From: an uncultured Clostridium sp.
GTDB taxonomy: Bacteria > Bacillota > Clostridia > Clostridiales > Clostridiaceae
Direction of reading: 5' to 3'
NCBI RefSeq assembly: GCF_947039605.1
Contig: NZ_CAMQZG010000004.1
Location: 1-64,000 of the forward strand
DNA: 64,000 bases
Shown here: in pieces, positions 26,350 through 36,302 of the stretch
Numbering within the stretch: the first letter of the stretch is position 1
Layout of the letters: each line of letters opens with the position of its first letter
Notes under the pieces: model-generated
What the model was told of the DNA's origin: nothing
What the model saw: only the letters and a program-made list of their open reading frames with translations
Databases searched by the model: none
Translations under genes and position numbers: made by a program

Positions 26350-27198
26350 TTAAATTCTTTTTAAGTTTTTCATTGAAAAATCTAATATTTTTGCTGAATG
26401 AGTTAAAGCACCACTAGAAATATAATTAACCCCTATTTCCTTTAGTTCTTTTAATCTTTCTATAGTTACATTTCCTGAGCATTCTGTTATTGCCTTTTTA
26501 CCAATTAACTTTACAGCCTTTTTAAGCATAACATTATCCATGTTATCAAGCATTATAATATCAGCCTTTGCCCCTAGTGCTTCTTTTACGCCCTCAAGTG
26601 ATTCTACTTCCACTTCTATCTTTCTTACAAATGGTGCATATTCTTTTGCAAGTTCAATAGCTTCTTTTATTCCACCAGCTGCACCTATGTGGTTATCTTT
26701 TATAAGAATACCATCTGATAAATTATATCTGTGATTATATCCTCCACCAACTTTTACTGAGTATTTTTCAAAAATCCTCATATTAGGTGTTGTTTTTCTT
26801 GTATCTAAAAGTTTTGTATTGCTTCCATCAAGTTCTTTTACCATCTCTGCTGTAAGTGTTGCTATCCCACTCATTCTTTGTAGATAGTTAAGTGCTGTTC
26901 TCTCACCTATTAATATATGTCTTATATTGCCTTGTAGAGTTGCAACTATATCACCTTTTTTAATTATATAACCATCTTTATAATGTTCTTTAACTTCTAC
27001 ACCACCAAGAATTTCAAAGACTCTTTTAAAAACTGGCATTCCTGCAATAATTCCATCTTCTCTACAGATTAAATCACAAGTTCCTTTAATTTCTTTTCCA
27101 ATTACCGAATTAGTTGTTATATCCTCACTTGTTACATCCTCTTCTAATGCTAGTTTTATATACTTATCTATAACCATATTATCTAAACCATTTATCAT
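26350..27198 (-). CDS. nadC: Nicotinate-nucleotide pyrophosphorylase (quinolinate PRTase)
   Basis: A 282-residue enzyme that turns quinolinate and PRPP into nicotinate mononucleotide. Family marks: EEDVTSEDITT near the N terminus, GERTALNYLQRMSGIAT at ~107, LDTRKTTPNMR at ~134, GGGYNHRYNLSDGILIKDNH at ~152 and IMLDNMDN at ~216. Length is normal. Its start lies inside the end of nadB (20-bp overlap), so translation is coupled. nadA, which makes quinolinate together with NadB, is not in the window. Confidence 0.93.
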   Translation of the reverse strand: MINGLDNMVIDKYIKLALEEDVTSEDITTNSVIGKEIKGTCDLICREDGIIAGMPVFKRVFEILGGVEVKEHYKDGYIIKKGDIVATLQGNIRHILIGERTALNYLQRMSGIATLTAEMVKELDGSNTKLLDTRKTTPNMRIFEKYSVKVGGGYNHRYNLSDGILIKDNHIGAAGGIKEAIELAKEYAPFVRKIEVEVESLEGVKEALGAKADIIMLDNMDNVMLKKAVKLIGKKAITECSGNVTIERLKELKEIGVNYISSGALTHSAKILDFSMKNLKRI

Positions 27199-28486
27199 AA
27201 AATTCTTTATTCCCCTTCTCTACAATTTCTCTAAATTTTATATCTGATAATTTTAATTTTGTTTTTTCTATTTCTCTTAAAGCTTCATCTTTTTTTATTG
27301 TTTCTTCTTGTTTTTCATCAATTAAACTTCTTTGATTTATATCTCTTGCTGCTCTTTTACTAAATACAAGTCCTTCTAAAAGTGAATTACTTGCAAGTCT
27401 ATTTTCTCCATGTATTCCAACACAGCTTGTTTCACCAACTGCATAAAGATTAGAAAGGCTTGTCTTACCATTTTTATTTATAGTTATACCACCCATAAAA
27501 TAATGTTGGGCTGGTGCTACTGGGATAGAATCTTCTCCAAGTATATATCCTGCCTCTTTGCATCTTGCATATATATTAGGGAATCTTTCTTTTACAAAAT
27601 CTACCCCCCTATGATTAAAACTTAAATAAACATTTCTCTCACCTGTTTTTTTAAACTCTTCAAATATAGCCTTACTAACTACATCTCTTGGAAGTAATTC
27701 ATCTACAAATCTTTCTGCTTTATTATTTAGAAGATATGCCCCCTCACCCCTTAGTGATTCTGATATTAAAAATCTTCTATTCTTACCTTCTGTGTATAAG
27801 GCTGTAGGATGAATTTGTATGTAGTTTAAATCTTTACAATCTATATTATTATTTAGTGCAACATTTACTCCATCACCAGTTATATGCCTATAATTTGTTG
27901 AATTATCAAACATACCTCCAATTCCACCAGTTGCTAAAATAGTATTATGTGCAAGGTAGTTTATCTCCTTACCATTTTCTATAACTTTTATGCCTGTACA
28001 CTTTTTATTCTCTACAATTAAATCAGTCATAACTGAATCTTCTCTTATCTCTATGTTTTTTCTTTCTAAAACATTTTGTACAAGTTTATCAATTATTTCT
28101 TTTCCTGTTATATCTTTATAATGAACTATTCTAAATTCACTATGTGCACCTTCCTTTGTATATCTTAACTTCTCACCATCTTTATCAAATTCAACTCCAA
28201 GGTCAATTAAGTCAGAAATTATCTGTCTTGATGAATTTATCATAAGACTTACAGCATCTTTATTATTTTTATACTTTCCTGCTTTTAGTGTATCTTCTAA
28301 AAAACTTTCAAAATCATCATCATTCTTTTGGACAGATACTCCCCCCTGTGCTAAATATGAATTACAGTCTTTTAAACTTTTCTTAGTCACTATTAATACC
28401 TTTAAATTTTCTTTTATATTAAGCGCTGCAAAAAGCCCTGCTACTCCTGAACCTACAATTAAAACATCATACCCCAAAACTTCCAT
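27179..28486 (-). CDS. nadB: L-aspartate oxidase
   Basis: A 435-residue flavoprotein oxidising L-aspartate to iminoaspartate for NAD synthesis. The FAD site VLIVGSGVAGLFAALNI is at ~9, followed by LAQGGVSVQK at ~46, IATGGIGGM-like LATGGIGGMFDNSTNYRHITGDG at ~190, IQIHPTAL at ~223, ELLPRDVVSKAI at ~265 and VGETSCVGIHGENRLASNS at ~345. The C-terminal helical domain is shorter than in E. coli NadB, as is common in Firmicutes and clostridia. First gene of the nadB-nadC unit; ribosome site AAGGGGG. Confidence 0.92.
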   Translation of the reverse strand: MEVLGYDVLIVGSGVAGLFAALNIKENLKVLIVTKKSLKDCNSYLAQGGVSVQKNDDDFESFLEDTLKAGKYKNNKDAVSLMINSSRQIISDLIDLGVEFDKDGEKLRYTKEGAHSEFRIVHYKDITGKEIIDKLVQNVLERKNIEIREDSVMTDLIVENKKCTGIKVIENGKEINYLAHNTILATGGIGGMFDNSTNYRHITGDGVNVALNNNIDCKDLNYIQIHPTALYTEGKNRRFLISESLRGEGAYLLNNKAERFVDELLPRDVVSKAIFEEFKKTGERNVYLSFNHRGVDFVKERFPNIYARCKEAGYILGEDSIPVAPAQHYFMGGITINKNGKTSLSNLYAVGETSCVGIHGENRLASNSLLEGLVFSKRAARDINQRSLIDEKQEETIKKDEALREIEKTKLKLSDIKFREIVEKGNKEFYDKWFR

Positions 28487-28658
28487 CCCCCTTTTATCTA
28501 TTAAAATTATGCAAAGTGCATTATGTGTAATAGGAAGGTTCTTTTTAAATCTTAATTTATTTTAGAGTAAATTTTAAATTGTAAAATTTTTCCTTCACCT
28601 TATACTATTCTACACTATACATCAATTTTCCTTTTTTAGTTATACTAATATGCAAAGA

Positions 28659-28683
28659 AAGTTGTCCTTATTCAGAACAACTT
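28659..28683 (-). terminator. Terminator of the amino acid ABC operon
   Basis: AAGTTGT pairs with ACAACTT around an 11-base loop, followed by TTCTTTG on the minus strand, about 45 bp after the ATPase gene. Confidence 0.65.
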
Positions 28684-28728
28684 ATATATATGTTATATTT
28701 AATTAAAGGCTAATTTATTGCTAAAACT

Positions 28729-29451
28729 CTATAAAACTTTTGATAAAAATTCTTTTGTTCTAGCTTCTTTTGGGTTTTTAAAGAATTCAGTTGGTGAACC
28801 CTCTTCTAGTATCTTACCCTGATCCATGAATAAAATTCTATCTCCAACTTCTTTTGCAAATCCCATTTCATGAGTTACAACTATCATTGTCATACCTTCA
28901 TTTGCAAGGTCTTTCATAACATTTAAAACCTCGCCTACCATCTCTGGGTCAAGTGCTGATGTTGGTTCATCAAATAGCATAACATCTGGCTTCATAGCAA
29001 GTGCTCTTGCTATTGCTATTCTTTGTTTTTGACCACCTGATAATGATGATGGATATGCATCTTTTTTCTCTTCTAGCCCTACTTTTTTAAGCAATTCAAG
29101 TGCTATTATATTAGCCTCATCTTTACTTTTCCCACCTATCTTTATAGGTGCAACTGTCAAATTCTCCATTACTGTCATATGAGGAAATAAATTAAATTGC
29201 TGAAATACCATCCCCATTTTCTCTCTTAACTTATTTATATTCGTTTTTTTAGAAGTTATGTCTATTCCCTCAAAAGTTATTCCACCATCAGTTGGAGTTT
29301 CTAAAAGATTAAGACAACGAAGAAATGTAGATTTACCAGAACCTGATGGCCCTATTACTACTACAACTTCACCTTTTTTTATATGATTATCAATCCCTTT
29401 TAGGACTTTATTTTTACCAAAATATTTATGAAGTTTTTCTACTACTAGCAT
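28729..29451 (-). CDS. Polar amino acid ABC transporter, ATPase (GlnQ type)
   Basis: A 240-residue ABC ATPase: Walker [10 protein letters not shown] at ~33, Q-loop [16 protein letters not shown], signature [15 protein letters not shown] at ~130 and Walker [13 protein letters not shown]. The sequence is very close to the GlnQ/ArtP family. ATG at 29451 is preferred to 29469 because AAGGGAG is spaced correctly before it and the protein then starts [12 protein letters not shown], as is usual. It overlaps the permease gene by 26 bp, so the subunits are co-translated. Confidence 0.9.
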   Translation of the reverse strand: MLVVEKLHKYFGKNKVLKGIDNHIKKGEVVVVIGPSGSGKSTFLRCLNLLETPTDGGITFEGIDITSKKTNINKLREKMGMVFQQFNLFPHMTVMENLTVAPIKIGGKSKDEANIIALELLKKVGLEEKKDAYPSSLSGGQKQRIAIARALAMKPDVMLFDEPTSALDPEMVGEVLNVMKDLANEGMTMIVVTHEMGFAKEVGDRILFMDQGKILEEGSPTEFFKNPKEARTKEFLSKVL

Positions 29452-30109
29452 CTCCCATTCTCCCTTCAAAATAAGCTACGATTTTACTTAAAGTAAATGT
29501 CATCATAAAGTATATGACTGCTGCTACTAAAAGTGATTCCATAGGTCTAAATGTATTTCCTCTGACTGTGTCTGCATTGTACATAAGTTCTGTAACTCCA
29601 ATTACTGAAGCTATTGAAGATTCTTTTATAATTACGATAAATTCATTTGCAAGAGCTGGAAGTATATTTTTGATTGCTTGTGGTATTACAATAAAATACA
29701 TTGCTTTCCATTCTGGCATTCCAAGACTTCTTGCTGCTTCCATCTGACCTTTATCTACTGCCATTATACCTGCTCTTATAAGCTCTGCTACATATGCCCC
29801 ACTATTAAGACAAAGTGCTATAATCCCTGCTGTTAAAGGATTCATCCTTATATCAAACATTGATGGGAATGCAAGATATACTAAGTATAACTGAACAAGT
29901 ATTGGTGTTCCTCTGAAAATCTCTATATACGCTGTTGATAAGAATCTTAAAACTTTATATTTTGAAAGTTTTAAAATGCTTAAAAACATTCCTATTACAG
30001 TTCCACCAACTACTGCTATACCTGCTATGAAAAGTGTGTACATTGCACCACTTATAAAGAAATCTTTATATTTATATATTGCCGAAAAATCTAATTCCAA
30101 CTCTCTCAC
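29426..30109 (-). CDS. Polar amino acid ABC transporter, permease (HisM/GlnP type)
   Basis: A 227-residue membrane protein with about five membrane segments. The EAA-loop region [33 protein letters not shown] at ~131 contacts the ATPase. [19 protein letters not shown] at ~85 is the usual RGTPLLVQL motif. One permease gene implies a homodimer. It lies between the binding-protein and ATPase genes. Confidence 0.9.
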   Translation of the reverse strand: MRELELDFSAIYKYKDFFISGAMYTLFIAGIAVVGGTVIGMFLSILKLSKYKVLRFLSTAYIEIFRGTPILVQLYLVYLAFPSMFDIRMNPLTAGIIALCLNSGAYVAELIRAGIMAVDKGQMEAARSLGMPEWKAMYFIVIPQAIKNILPALANEFIVIIKESSIASVIGVTELMYNADTVRGNTFRPMESLLVAAVIYFMMTFTLSKIVAYFEGRMGDASSRKTS

Positions 30110-30134
30110 CTCTTTTTTATCTATTTGTTTCTAA

Positions 30135-31001
30135 TTATTTTGCTTGCTCTTTTTCCATAAGGTCATTTGATTCAACTATATATTGTTCTATTTTACCTTC
30201 GCTTATAAGTCTTTCTATTGTTTTATTAACAACTTCTAAAAGTTCTTGTGAACCTTTTGGTACTGCTATAGCTGAACCTTTTTCTGCTTCATCAAGTACA
30301 AACCCAGGATTCTCTATAACAACTAATTCATCATTGGCATTTGCATTAGCTTTTGCTACTGGAATTTCCATAATAGCTCCATCCATTGTCCCACCAAGCA
30401 TTTCCATCATTAAATCTGGAATTTTACCAAGACCTCTGAATGTAATTCCTTCCATTTGCTCATTTGCAAGTGTTTCTTGGATTGAACCTTTTTGAGCTCC
30501 TACTACTAAACCTTTGAAATCATCTTTAGTTTTAAGCTTGTCTTTATTTTCTTTTTTAATAACTATTCCATGCTCTGCTTTATAATATATTTGTGAAAAA
30601 TCAACTGCTTGTTGTCTTTCTGGAGTTGGATTCATTCCTGAAACAATCATATCTATTGTTCCTGATTGAAGTGCTGCAACAAGAGTATCAAATTTCATAT
30701 CTTGTATTTTAAGTTCTACCCCTAAATCTTTTGCAACTTCTTTTGCAATTTCTATATCAAAACCAACTATTGTACTTTCTCCATTAATTGTAGCTCTGAA
30801 TTCATAAGGTGGGTAATCTGCTGAAACTCCAAGAACTACCTCCCCATTTTCCTTAATTTCATCTAACATAGTTTTTTCTGTTGCTGGCTTATCACCATCT
30901 GCTGATGCACCATCATCTGCGCTGCCACAAGCAAACATTCCCATACATAATCCTGTAACCATTGTAAGTGCCATTAATTTTTTTATAATACCTTTTTTCA
31001 T
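30135..31001 (-). CDS. Polar amino acid ABC transporter, lipoprotein binding protein
   Basis: A 288-residue SBP_bac_3 protein. The signal peptide ends in a lipobox (MFACG, lipidated Cys25). Family marks are VLGVSADYPPYEF at ~55, VGFDIEIAKEVAKDLG at ~77 and MKFDTLVAALQSGTIDMIVSGM at ~101. It captures an amino acid outside the cell and passes it to the permease. The substrate cannot be fixed from sequence. First gene of a three-gene operon; predicted promoter at 31059-31088. Confidence 0.9.
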   Translation of the reverse strand: MKKGIIKKLMALTMVTGLCMGMFACGSADDGASADGDKPATEKTMLDEIKENGEVVLGVSADYPPYEFRATINGESTIVGFDIEIAKEVAKDLGVELKIQDMKFDTLVAALQSGTIDMIVSGMNPTPERQQAVDFSQIYYKAEHGIVIKKENKDKLKTKDDFKGLVVGAQKGSIQETLANEQMEGITFRGLGKIPDLMMEMLGGTMDGAIMEIPVAKANANANDELVVIENPGFVLDEAEKGSAIAVPKGSQELLEVVNKTIERLISEGKIEQYIVESNDLMEKEQAK

Positions 31002-31058
31002 AACTTAGTCCCCCATTTATTTCATATTTTTCAATTTATTATCTCTTCTATGTGCATA

Positions 31059-31088
31059 ATTATATAATAAAATGTTATATTTATGCAA
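31059..31088 (-). promoter_or_regulatory. Predicted promoter of the amino acid ABC operon
   Basis: Minus-strand TTGCAT (31088-31083), 18 bp, TATAAT (31064-31059), about 60 bp before the binding-protein ATG. The rest of the 337-bp divergent gap holds no gene and presumably the promoter of the plus-strand selenoprotein gene. Confidence 0.5.
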
Positions 31089-31338
31089 TACTTATTAATA
31101 AAAAAGCGTTCGACAAATTTTATCATTTAATTTAAAAACCTATATATCTAGTTATTTCAACCCTTTATAGATTCAAACTCTTCTAACCCACTTAAATATC
31201 TATATGTATTTTTATTCTATAAATATGTATATATCCATAAATAGGTTCCTTAAATCTATAAAATTATATAACTTCATATTTTCTACTTATTAAAATGTGT
31301 AAATATACTTAGGACTTAATTAAAAGGAGGTTTTTTTT

Positions 31339-31617
31339 ATGATATTAGATATAACACCAAAAGCTATAAAAAGAATGAATAAAATGCTTTTAAATGCATC
31401 TAGTTCACAACTTATAAAACTTGAAAACGTAGGCTATTCTTGACAGGGTCCTTTATGGGCTATTGTTCTGGATGAACAAAAAAAAGATGATATGATTATC
31501 GAATCAGATAATATTAAAATATTAATTAATAAAAAATTAGCAGCTATGAGTAAGAAATTTGATATAGATTTAAGATTCACTTTATTTGGATTTAGATATT
31601 ATGTAGTTCAATCATAA
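31339..31617 (+). CDS. HesB-like selenoprotein (in-frame TGA, Sec35)
   Basis: A 92-residue protein if TGA at 31441-31443 is read as selenocysteine. The frame begins at ATG 31339 behind AAAAGGAGG, runs through LIKLENVGYS, then Sec, then QGPLWAIVLDEQKKDD, and ends at TAA 31615-31617. The conserved cysteine of the HesB/IscA fold, an Fe-S assembly scaffold domain, lies where the TGA stands. This matches the known HesB-related selenoprotein family of clostridia. Sequence just after the TGA can form a stem (CAGGGT with GTTCTG, partly G-U) with an inner CC/GG pair, a possible SECIS. Without Sec it would be a 34-residue fragment. It requires SelA/B/C/D, not in this window. Confidence 0.85.
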
Positions 31618-31637
31618 TTTGTTTATTAATAAAGTAA

Positions 31638-31686
31638 AATAACTATCCTATGCAATGAAATTTAATTCATTTTTAGGATAGTTATT
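31638..31686. terminator. Shared terminator between selenoprotein and DUF389 genes
   Basis: AATAACTATCCTA pairs with TAGGATAGTTATT around a 23-base loop, with T runs on the plus strand. It lies between converging genes and may serve both. Confidence 0.75.
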
Positions 31687-31703
31687 TTTGGTTGTTATAA
31701 ATT

Positions 31704-33248
31704 TTATTCTGCTTTAGTTTTTGGTGCTTTTTTTACAATGTTAATTGAAACTAAAACATTAGCATTTCCTGTACTTACTTCAAAATACTTTTTAATTTTA
31801 TCTTGCTCTGTTAAAAGTTTTGAATTTGCTGTATCTATTTGAACCATTAAAACTGACTGACTTGCAGGCTCTGCTGGAGTTATAGGGTTTTTAGGATTTG
31901 TTATTATATTCCCTTTAGCATCTTTTGTTTGATTTGTGCTATTCCCAGACCCTGTAGTATCCTTTGCTGCTGGTGTATTGCTTTTATCTGCATCAATTTT
32001 AGTAGTATCTGTAGTGCTAGATGCATTATCTACTGCCCCTGTGCTCTCACTTTTTGTTGTTTCTATAGGTTTATTTTCATAAGAAACTTGCCCTTCCCCT
32101 ATAATAACTTTATCTATATCAGGGTATATTGCTTGAAGCTGAGTTGCCACTTTATCATAGTTTGCAGCATTAACTTTATCTACAGTTTCTTTTACTTTAT
32201 TTTCTACATTTGTAGTAGTTTGTGAACCTGTACTATTACTACTTAAAAGTCCATTATTTTGATCCTGTATTTTTTCAAAATATGATTTTAAACTTAAATC
32301 TGAACTTTGAGTAATATTTAATTTATAACCTGTAAATCCATAGTCAGGAAGCTTTGTATCTAAAGTTTGAATCTGTGTAGTTGATATTGGTGTTCCTACT
32401 AAAACCAAATCTATAGAATTATCTGCCTTATCTATACTCTTTTCTAAAACATAAGATTCTGATGATATTTGACCTGTGATAAAGTTATTCAAATTATTAG
32501 TCTGAACAGTTGTATCAATCATATGTACTGCTGAAATTATACTTGGAATCACCACTATAATAGCACTAATGACTATAATAGTTTTTATTTTTTTCTCTCT
32601 TAATGCATCCACAAATTCATGCTTTGGCATTTTTAATAATTTAATTACTATTATAGTAGAAACTCCTATAAAGAATGAATTTATAAGAAATAAGTACCCT
32701 GCCCCAAGGAATATTTTGAGATTCCATCTAGCTATTCCATACCCCGCTGTGCAAAGTGGTGGCATTAATGCGGTTGCGATTGCAACCCCTGGTACAACAT
32801 TTCCTGGACTTTTTCTAGAAATTCCAATTATACCAGCAGTTCCCCCAACAAAGGCTATTATTACATCCCAAATAGTTGGGCTTGTTCTTGAAATAAGCTG
32901 TGCACTTGCCCCTGTTATTGGTGATAATTTAAAGTAAATAGTTGCTGTAACTATACTTATTAAAACTTCTATTGCAAGTAATTTTAATGCTTTTCTAATA
33001 AATCTTGCATCATATGTACCTACCCCATAACCAATTCCTATGATTGGTCCCATAATTGGTGATATAAGCATAGCACCTATAATTACTGCCGAAGCATTCA
33101 TATTAAGACCTACACACGCAATGATTATTGCACACATTAATATAAATAAATCACTTATATTAAGACTTACACCATCATTTATGTTTTCTAATATCTCCTC
33201 ATTTGTAGCTCTATTTTTAAACTTTGTTAACCATGTAAAATTTTTCAT
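31704..33248 (-). CDS. DUF389 family membrane protein
   Basis: A 514-residue protein. Residues ~30-245 hold about six membrane segments with the DUF389 pattern: ASAVIIGAMLISPIMGPIIGIGYG at ~52, SRKSPGNVVPGVAIATALMPPLCTAGYGIA at ~145. The C-terminal ~270 residues are extracytoplasmic or cytoplasmic soluble sequence with a low-complexity Thr/Ser/Asp linker at about 360-440, which is longer than usual. The biochemical function of the family is not established. Start ATG follows GGAGAG. It converges on the selenoprotein gene. Confidence 0.8.
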   Translation of the reverse strand: MKNFTWLTKFKNRATNEEILENINDGVSLNISDLFILMCAIIIACVGLNMNASAVIIGAMLISPIMGPIIGIGYGVGTYDARFIRKALKLLAIEVLISIVTATIYFKLSPITGASAQLISRTSPTIWDVIIAFVGGTAGIIGISRKSPGNVVPGVAIATALMPPLCTAGYGIARWNLKIFLGAGYLFLINSFFIGVSTIIVIKLLKMPKHEFVDALREKKIKTIIVISAIIVVIPSIISAVHMIDTTVQTNNLNNFITGQISSESYVLEKSIDKADNSIDLVLVGTPISTTQIQTLDTKLPDYGFTGYKLNITQSSDLSLKSYFEKIQDQNNGLLSSNSTGSQTTTNVENKVKETVDKVNAANYDKVATQLQAIYPDIDKVIIGEGQVSYENKPIETTKSESTGAVDNASSTTDTTKIDADKSNTPAAKDTTGSGNSTNQTKDAKGNIITNPKNPITPAEPASQSVLMVQIDTANSKLLTEQDKIKKYFEVSTGNANVLVSINIVKKAPKTKAE

Positions 33249-33360
33249 TTGTTCTCTCCATTTCTATTTGAAATCATCTTATAAATTTTAAACTTCTAAC
33301 CTCTTATCAAAGTAAAATCTGATTATATTATAATTAAATCACTTCTTTTTTACAATAAAA

Positions 33361-33388
33361 AAGAACCCTCTCATTTGAAAGGGTTCTT
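33361..33388 (-). terminator. Rho-independent terminator of tpx
   Basis: AAGAACCCT pairs with AGGGTTCTT, followed by TTTTATT on the minus strand, 9 bp after tpx. Confidence 0.85.
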
Positions 33389-33397
33389 TTATCTATA

Positions 33398-33895
33398 TTA
33401 TTTAGCTGCTTTTGCTGCATCTAAAAGTTTATCATAACTTGGTTCACTACTTACTTCTTCTAAGTATTCAGCAAATACTACCATGTTTTGTGAATCTACT
33501 ACGAATGAAGTTCTTGCTAAAAGTCCAACCTCATTAATTAATGTTCCTGTAACTTTTCCAAATTCTCCATGCTTATAGTCTGAAACTGTTTCTAAATCAT
33601 CGTTCTCTGTATCTATACACCATCTTGCTTGTGCAAATGGTAAATCTTTTGAAATCGCTATAAGTTTGATACCGTCCAGGTCACTAACTTCTTTTGCTAC
33701 TCTTTTTAATTCCATATCACATACTGGTGTGTCTACTGATGGAACTGCAAGAATTATTCTTACACCCTCTGTTTTTGCAAAGTCATAATCTGCTAAGTTC
33801 TTGTTACTTGCCACAAAGTTTGGGAATTTTTCTCCGACTTTAATTTCATTTCCAAAAAGACTCATTGGGTTTCCCCCAAGTATTACTTTTCTCAT
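33398..33895 (-). CDS. tpx: Thiol peroxidase
   Basis: A 165-residue peroxiredoxin of the Tpx family. Peroxidatic Cys59 is in SVDTPVCDME and resolving Cys93 in FAQARWCID. The N-terminal GGNPMSLFGNEIKVGEKFPNF matches the family, so ATG at 33895 is right. It reduces hydroperoxides with thioredoxin-type donors, useful to an anaerobe exposed to oxygen. Monocistronic: a promoter lies at 33948-33975 and a terminator follows. Confidence 0.92.
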   Translation of the reverse strand: MRKVILGGNPMSLFGNEIKVGEKFPNFVASNKNLADYDFAKTEGVRIILAVPSVDTPVCDMELKRVAKEVSDLDGIKLIAISKDLPFAQARWCIDTENDDLETVSDYKHGEFGKVTGTLINEVGLLARTSFVVDSQNMVVFAEYLEEVSSEPSYDKLLDAAKAAK

Positions 33896-33947
33896 TTATA
33901 AGCACTTCCTTTTCTGTTATGTATTTCGTCTCGTTATGTTAATTTGT

Positions 33948-33975
33948 ATTATACTCTTTAGTATTCCAAATTCAA
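33948..33975 (-). promoter_or_regulatory. Predicted tpx promoter
   Basis: Minus-strand TTGAAT (33975-33970), 16 bp, TATAAT (33953-33948), about 50 bp before the tpx start. No clear PerR box is visible. Confidence 0.55.
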
Positions 33976-34007
33976 ATTGATATAATTCTCATTTTGATAA
34001 AAATAAA

Positions 34008-34045
34008 AGCATATATTTAAGATTCTCATCATTAAATATATACTT
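34008..34045 (-). terminator. Terminator of the Bce-type permease pair
   Basis: AGCATATATTTAA pairs with TTAAATATATACT around an 11-base loop, followed by TTTTATTTTT on the minus strand. It is about 170 bp after the permease stop; the interval 34046-34214 has no gene. Confidence 0.65.
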
Positions 34046-34214
34046 TCTTTTTTAAATTCATTTTAATAATCGGTTGTTCTCAATTAAATTTACAATTAAT
34101 CCAGAGTGTTTTAGTAGACTTTAAATATTTCCAGTTTATTTTTAGGATTCCTCTATTTGATGATAAAGAATTTAACTTTCCAAACTTAAAATCTACCTTT
34201 TCCTATGATTTAAT

Positions 34215-36269
34215 TTACTTATTTATAAACTTTTTAGCCATCATATAGGTCATTATCCCATATAAGATATAGACTATTAAAGTTACTATAATTGTTATTG
34301 GAAGGATTTTATAATCCGCTCCAAACATTCCTTTAAAACCTATGAGTACACAAATCATTGTAAAACTAATTGCTACAAAAATAAATGGAATAGCAAATCT
34401 AATAATTATTTGTTTTACTAAATTTTTGTTAATTTCCTTATTATTTACTCCAATATTTTTGAGTGTATTATATCTTTCTTTTTCCTCACTTGTTTCTATT
34501 AGAACTTGTAGACCTATTAGTGCTACTGAACCTATAAGGAATATTACCCCTATATAAACTCCTGTAAAACTTCCTATAATAATATTTTGTTCTACCTCTT
34601 TTCTATCTCCTATTCTGCTATTCACAACAAATATCTTTAAATTTATTTGTTCTGTTTTACCCCACAATGCCATTTGAGCATCTTTTGTTTTTATAAGGTT
34701 ATTAAAAGATTCCCATAAATCATTGTATGCTTTGACTGTGTTATAGTCTGGAGTTTTTGCATTAAGAGCAAGTGTTGGTGCATATCCTATACATTCATTT
34801 CCTTTAAAATCTAATACTTTATTATTTTGAGTTACTGTAGTTTTCAGTTTATGACTTTCAATTCCCACATCTACTTTAACTGGTAAAATTAATGTAGGTG
34901 TATTTAATGGCATATAGTAATTTCCTTGATAATTTTTCACTACATTCTCATCTTTAACATTATAAGAATTTCCAGCAAGTTCAAATTTTTGATTTTTTCC
35001 TGCACTCTCAAAAAGCTTTAATTGCCCTTTTGAATTTGCAATAATCATCGCCTCATTTGAATTTAATTTAACCTCTGGTTTTCCTATCATTTTCATATAT
35101 TGATTATACCAAGTAAGAGTTGCAATATTAAATTGTTTATAAGACTCAACTCCTGCACTACCTTTTATCTTTAAATCTCCATTAAAGAATAATCTCATTG
35201 ATGCAACATAATCATAATTTTTGCTAGCACCTGATTTATCCATAATATAATTAAACTGTGATAATTTACTTATTCCTATATCAGGACTTACTATAGCATC
35301 AATCCCTGGATTCATATTTTCCATTGCATAAGTATCACTTTGTATATTAATTGTTAGTGCAATTGCAAGCATTGATATCAATAATAATATTGATGTTATC
35401 ACTGATGTTATCACTATTCTACCTATATTACTTTTAAGCTGACATACTGAGAATATATTAATTCCTTTTAAAAAACTTTTTGTATTTTTAAATGAAATAT
35501 AAATTATTATATTAACAAGCCCAATCATAAACAATATTGTCGATATAATTCCCAATACAAGTGCTATCATCAATGTTTGTGCAAAAACAAATGACATACC
35601 TAAGTAAAAAGTAGTTATCACTCCTATAATTCCAACACTTAAAATTACAATACTTGAAATAATACTATCTTGAACAAGTAGACTCTTTCTCTTTTCTCCT
35701 GATAAGGTATTTGATATTTTTTTACTTACAAAGCTTATATTTATAATTCCAACTACTATAAATACACTAATAAAATAAATTATTGTTTTAATTAATGCAT
35801 TTACTGAAAATATAAATTTATAGCTTTCAAAGCTACTTCCTATTATATGAAGTGATGCAAATAATATTAATTGTGATAATATTACCCCACCTATAATTCC
35901 TATTATAAGTGCAATTACTGCGACAAATAATGATTCTAGAAATAAAACTTTTGCTATATTACTTTTACTCATTCCAAGACTTAGGCATACCCCTATATCT
36001 TTTGTTCTTCTTTTTATGAAAAATGAATTTGAGTAGATAATTATAATAGCAAGTCCTATCATAATTATCACTGATATTCCAAGCATTGTTTCTTTTATCC
36101 CACTAACAAGAAGAGTTTCCCTTCCTCCTATTGTGCTTAAAATATATGCTACTATATCTGTTGAACTGAAAGCAAAAAATATGCTAACTATCAGCGTTAT
36201 AGTTGTGAAATATAATATATAATCTTTTAAATTCCTTTTTATATTCTTTTTAGCTAAATCAAAATACAT
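34215..36269 (-). CDS. BceB-like ABC transporter permease, copy 1
   Basis: A 684-residue FtsX-superfamily permease with about ten membrane segments and a large extracytoplasmic domain at about residues 315-555, the mark of BceB-type peptide-antibiotic sensors and transporters. KRRTKDIGVCLSLGMSKSNI at ~87 and EEKERYNTLKNIGVNNKEIN near ~600 are the coupling-loop repeats that meet the ATPase. It is a tandem paralogue of the next gene (33 bp apart). A BceA ATPase would be needed, but none lies in this window. Likely role: resistance to, or sensing of, cell-wall-active peptides. Confidence 0.85.
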   Translation of the reverse strand: MYFDLAKKNIKRNLKDYILYFTTITLIVSIFFAFSSTDIVAYILSTIGGRETLLVSGIKETMLGISVIIMIGLAIIIIYSNSFFIKRRTKDIGVCLSLGMSKSNIAKVLFLESLFVAVIALIIGIIGGVILSQLILFASLHIIGSSFESYKFIFSVNALIKTIIYFISVFIVVGIINISFVSKKISNTLSGEKRKSLLVQDSIISSIVILSVGIIGVITTFYLGMSFVFAQTLMIALVLGIISTILFMIGLVNIIIYISFKNTKSFLKGINIFSVCQLKSNIGRIVITSVITSILLLISMLAIALTINIQSDTYAMENMNPGIDAIVSPDIGISKLSQFNYIMDKSGASKNYDYVASMRLFFNGDLKIKGSAGVESYKQFNIATLTWYNQYMKMIGKPEVKLNSNEAMIIANSKGQLKLFESAGKNQKFELAGNSYNVKDENVVKNYQGNYYMPLNTPTLILPVKVDVGIESHKLKTTVTQNNKVLDFKGNECIGYAPTLALNAKTPDYNTVKAYNDLWESFNNLIKTKDAQMALWGKTEQINLKIFVVNSRIGDRKEVEQNIIIGSFTGVYIGVIFLIGSVALIGLQVLIETSEEKERYNTLKNIGVNNKEINKNLVKQIIIRFAIPFIFVAISFTMICVLIGFKGMFGADYKILPITIIVTLIVYILYGIMTYMMAKKFINK

Positions 36270-36302
36270 AATTTCCTCCTTGGTTTGATGCCTAATCTAT
36301 TT

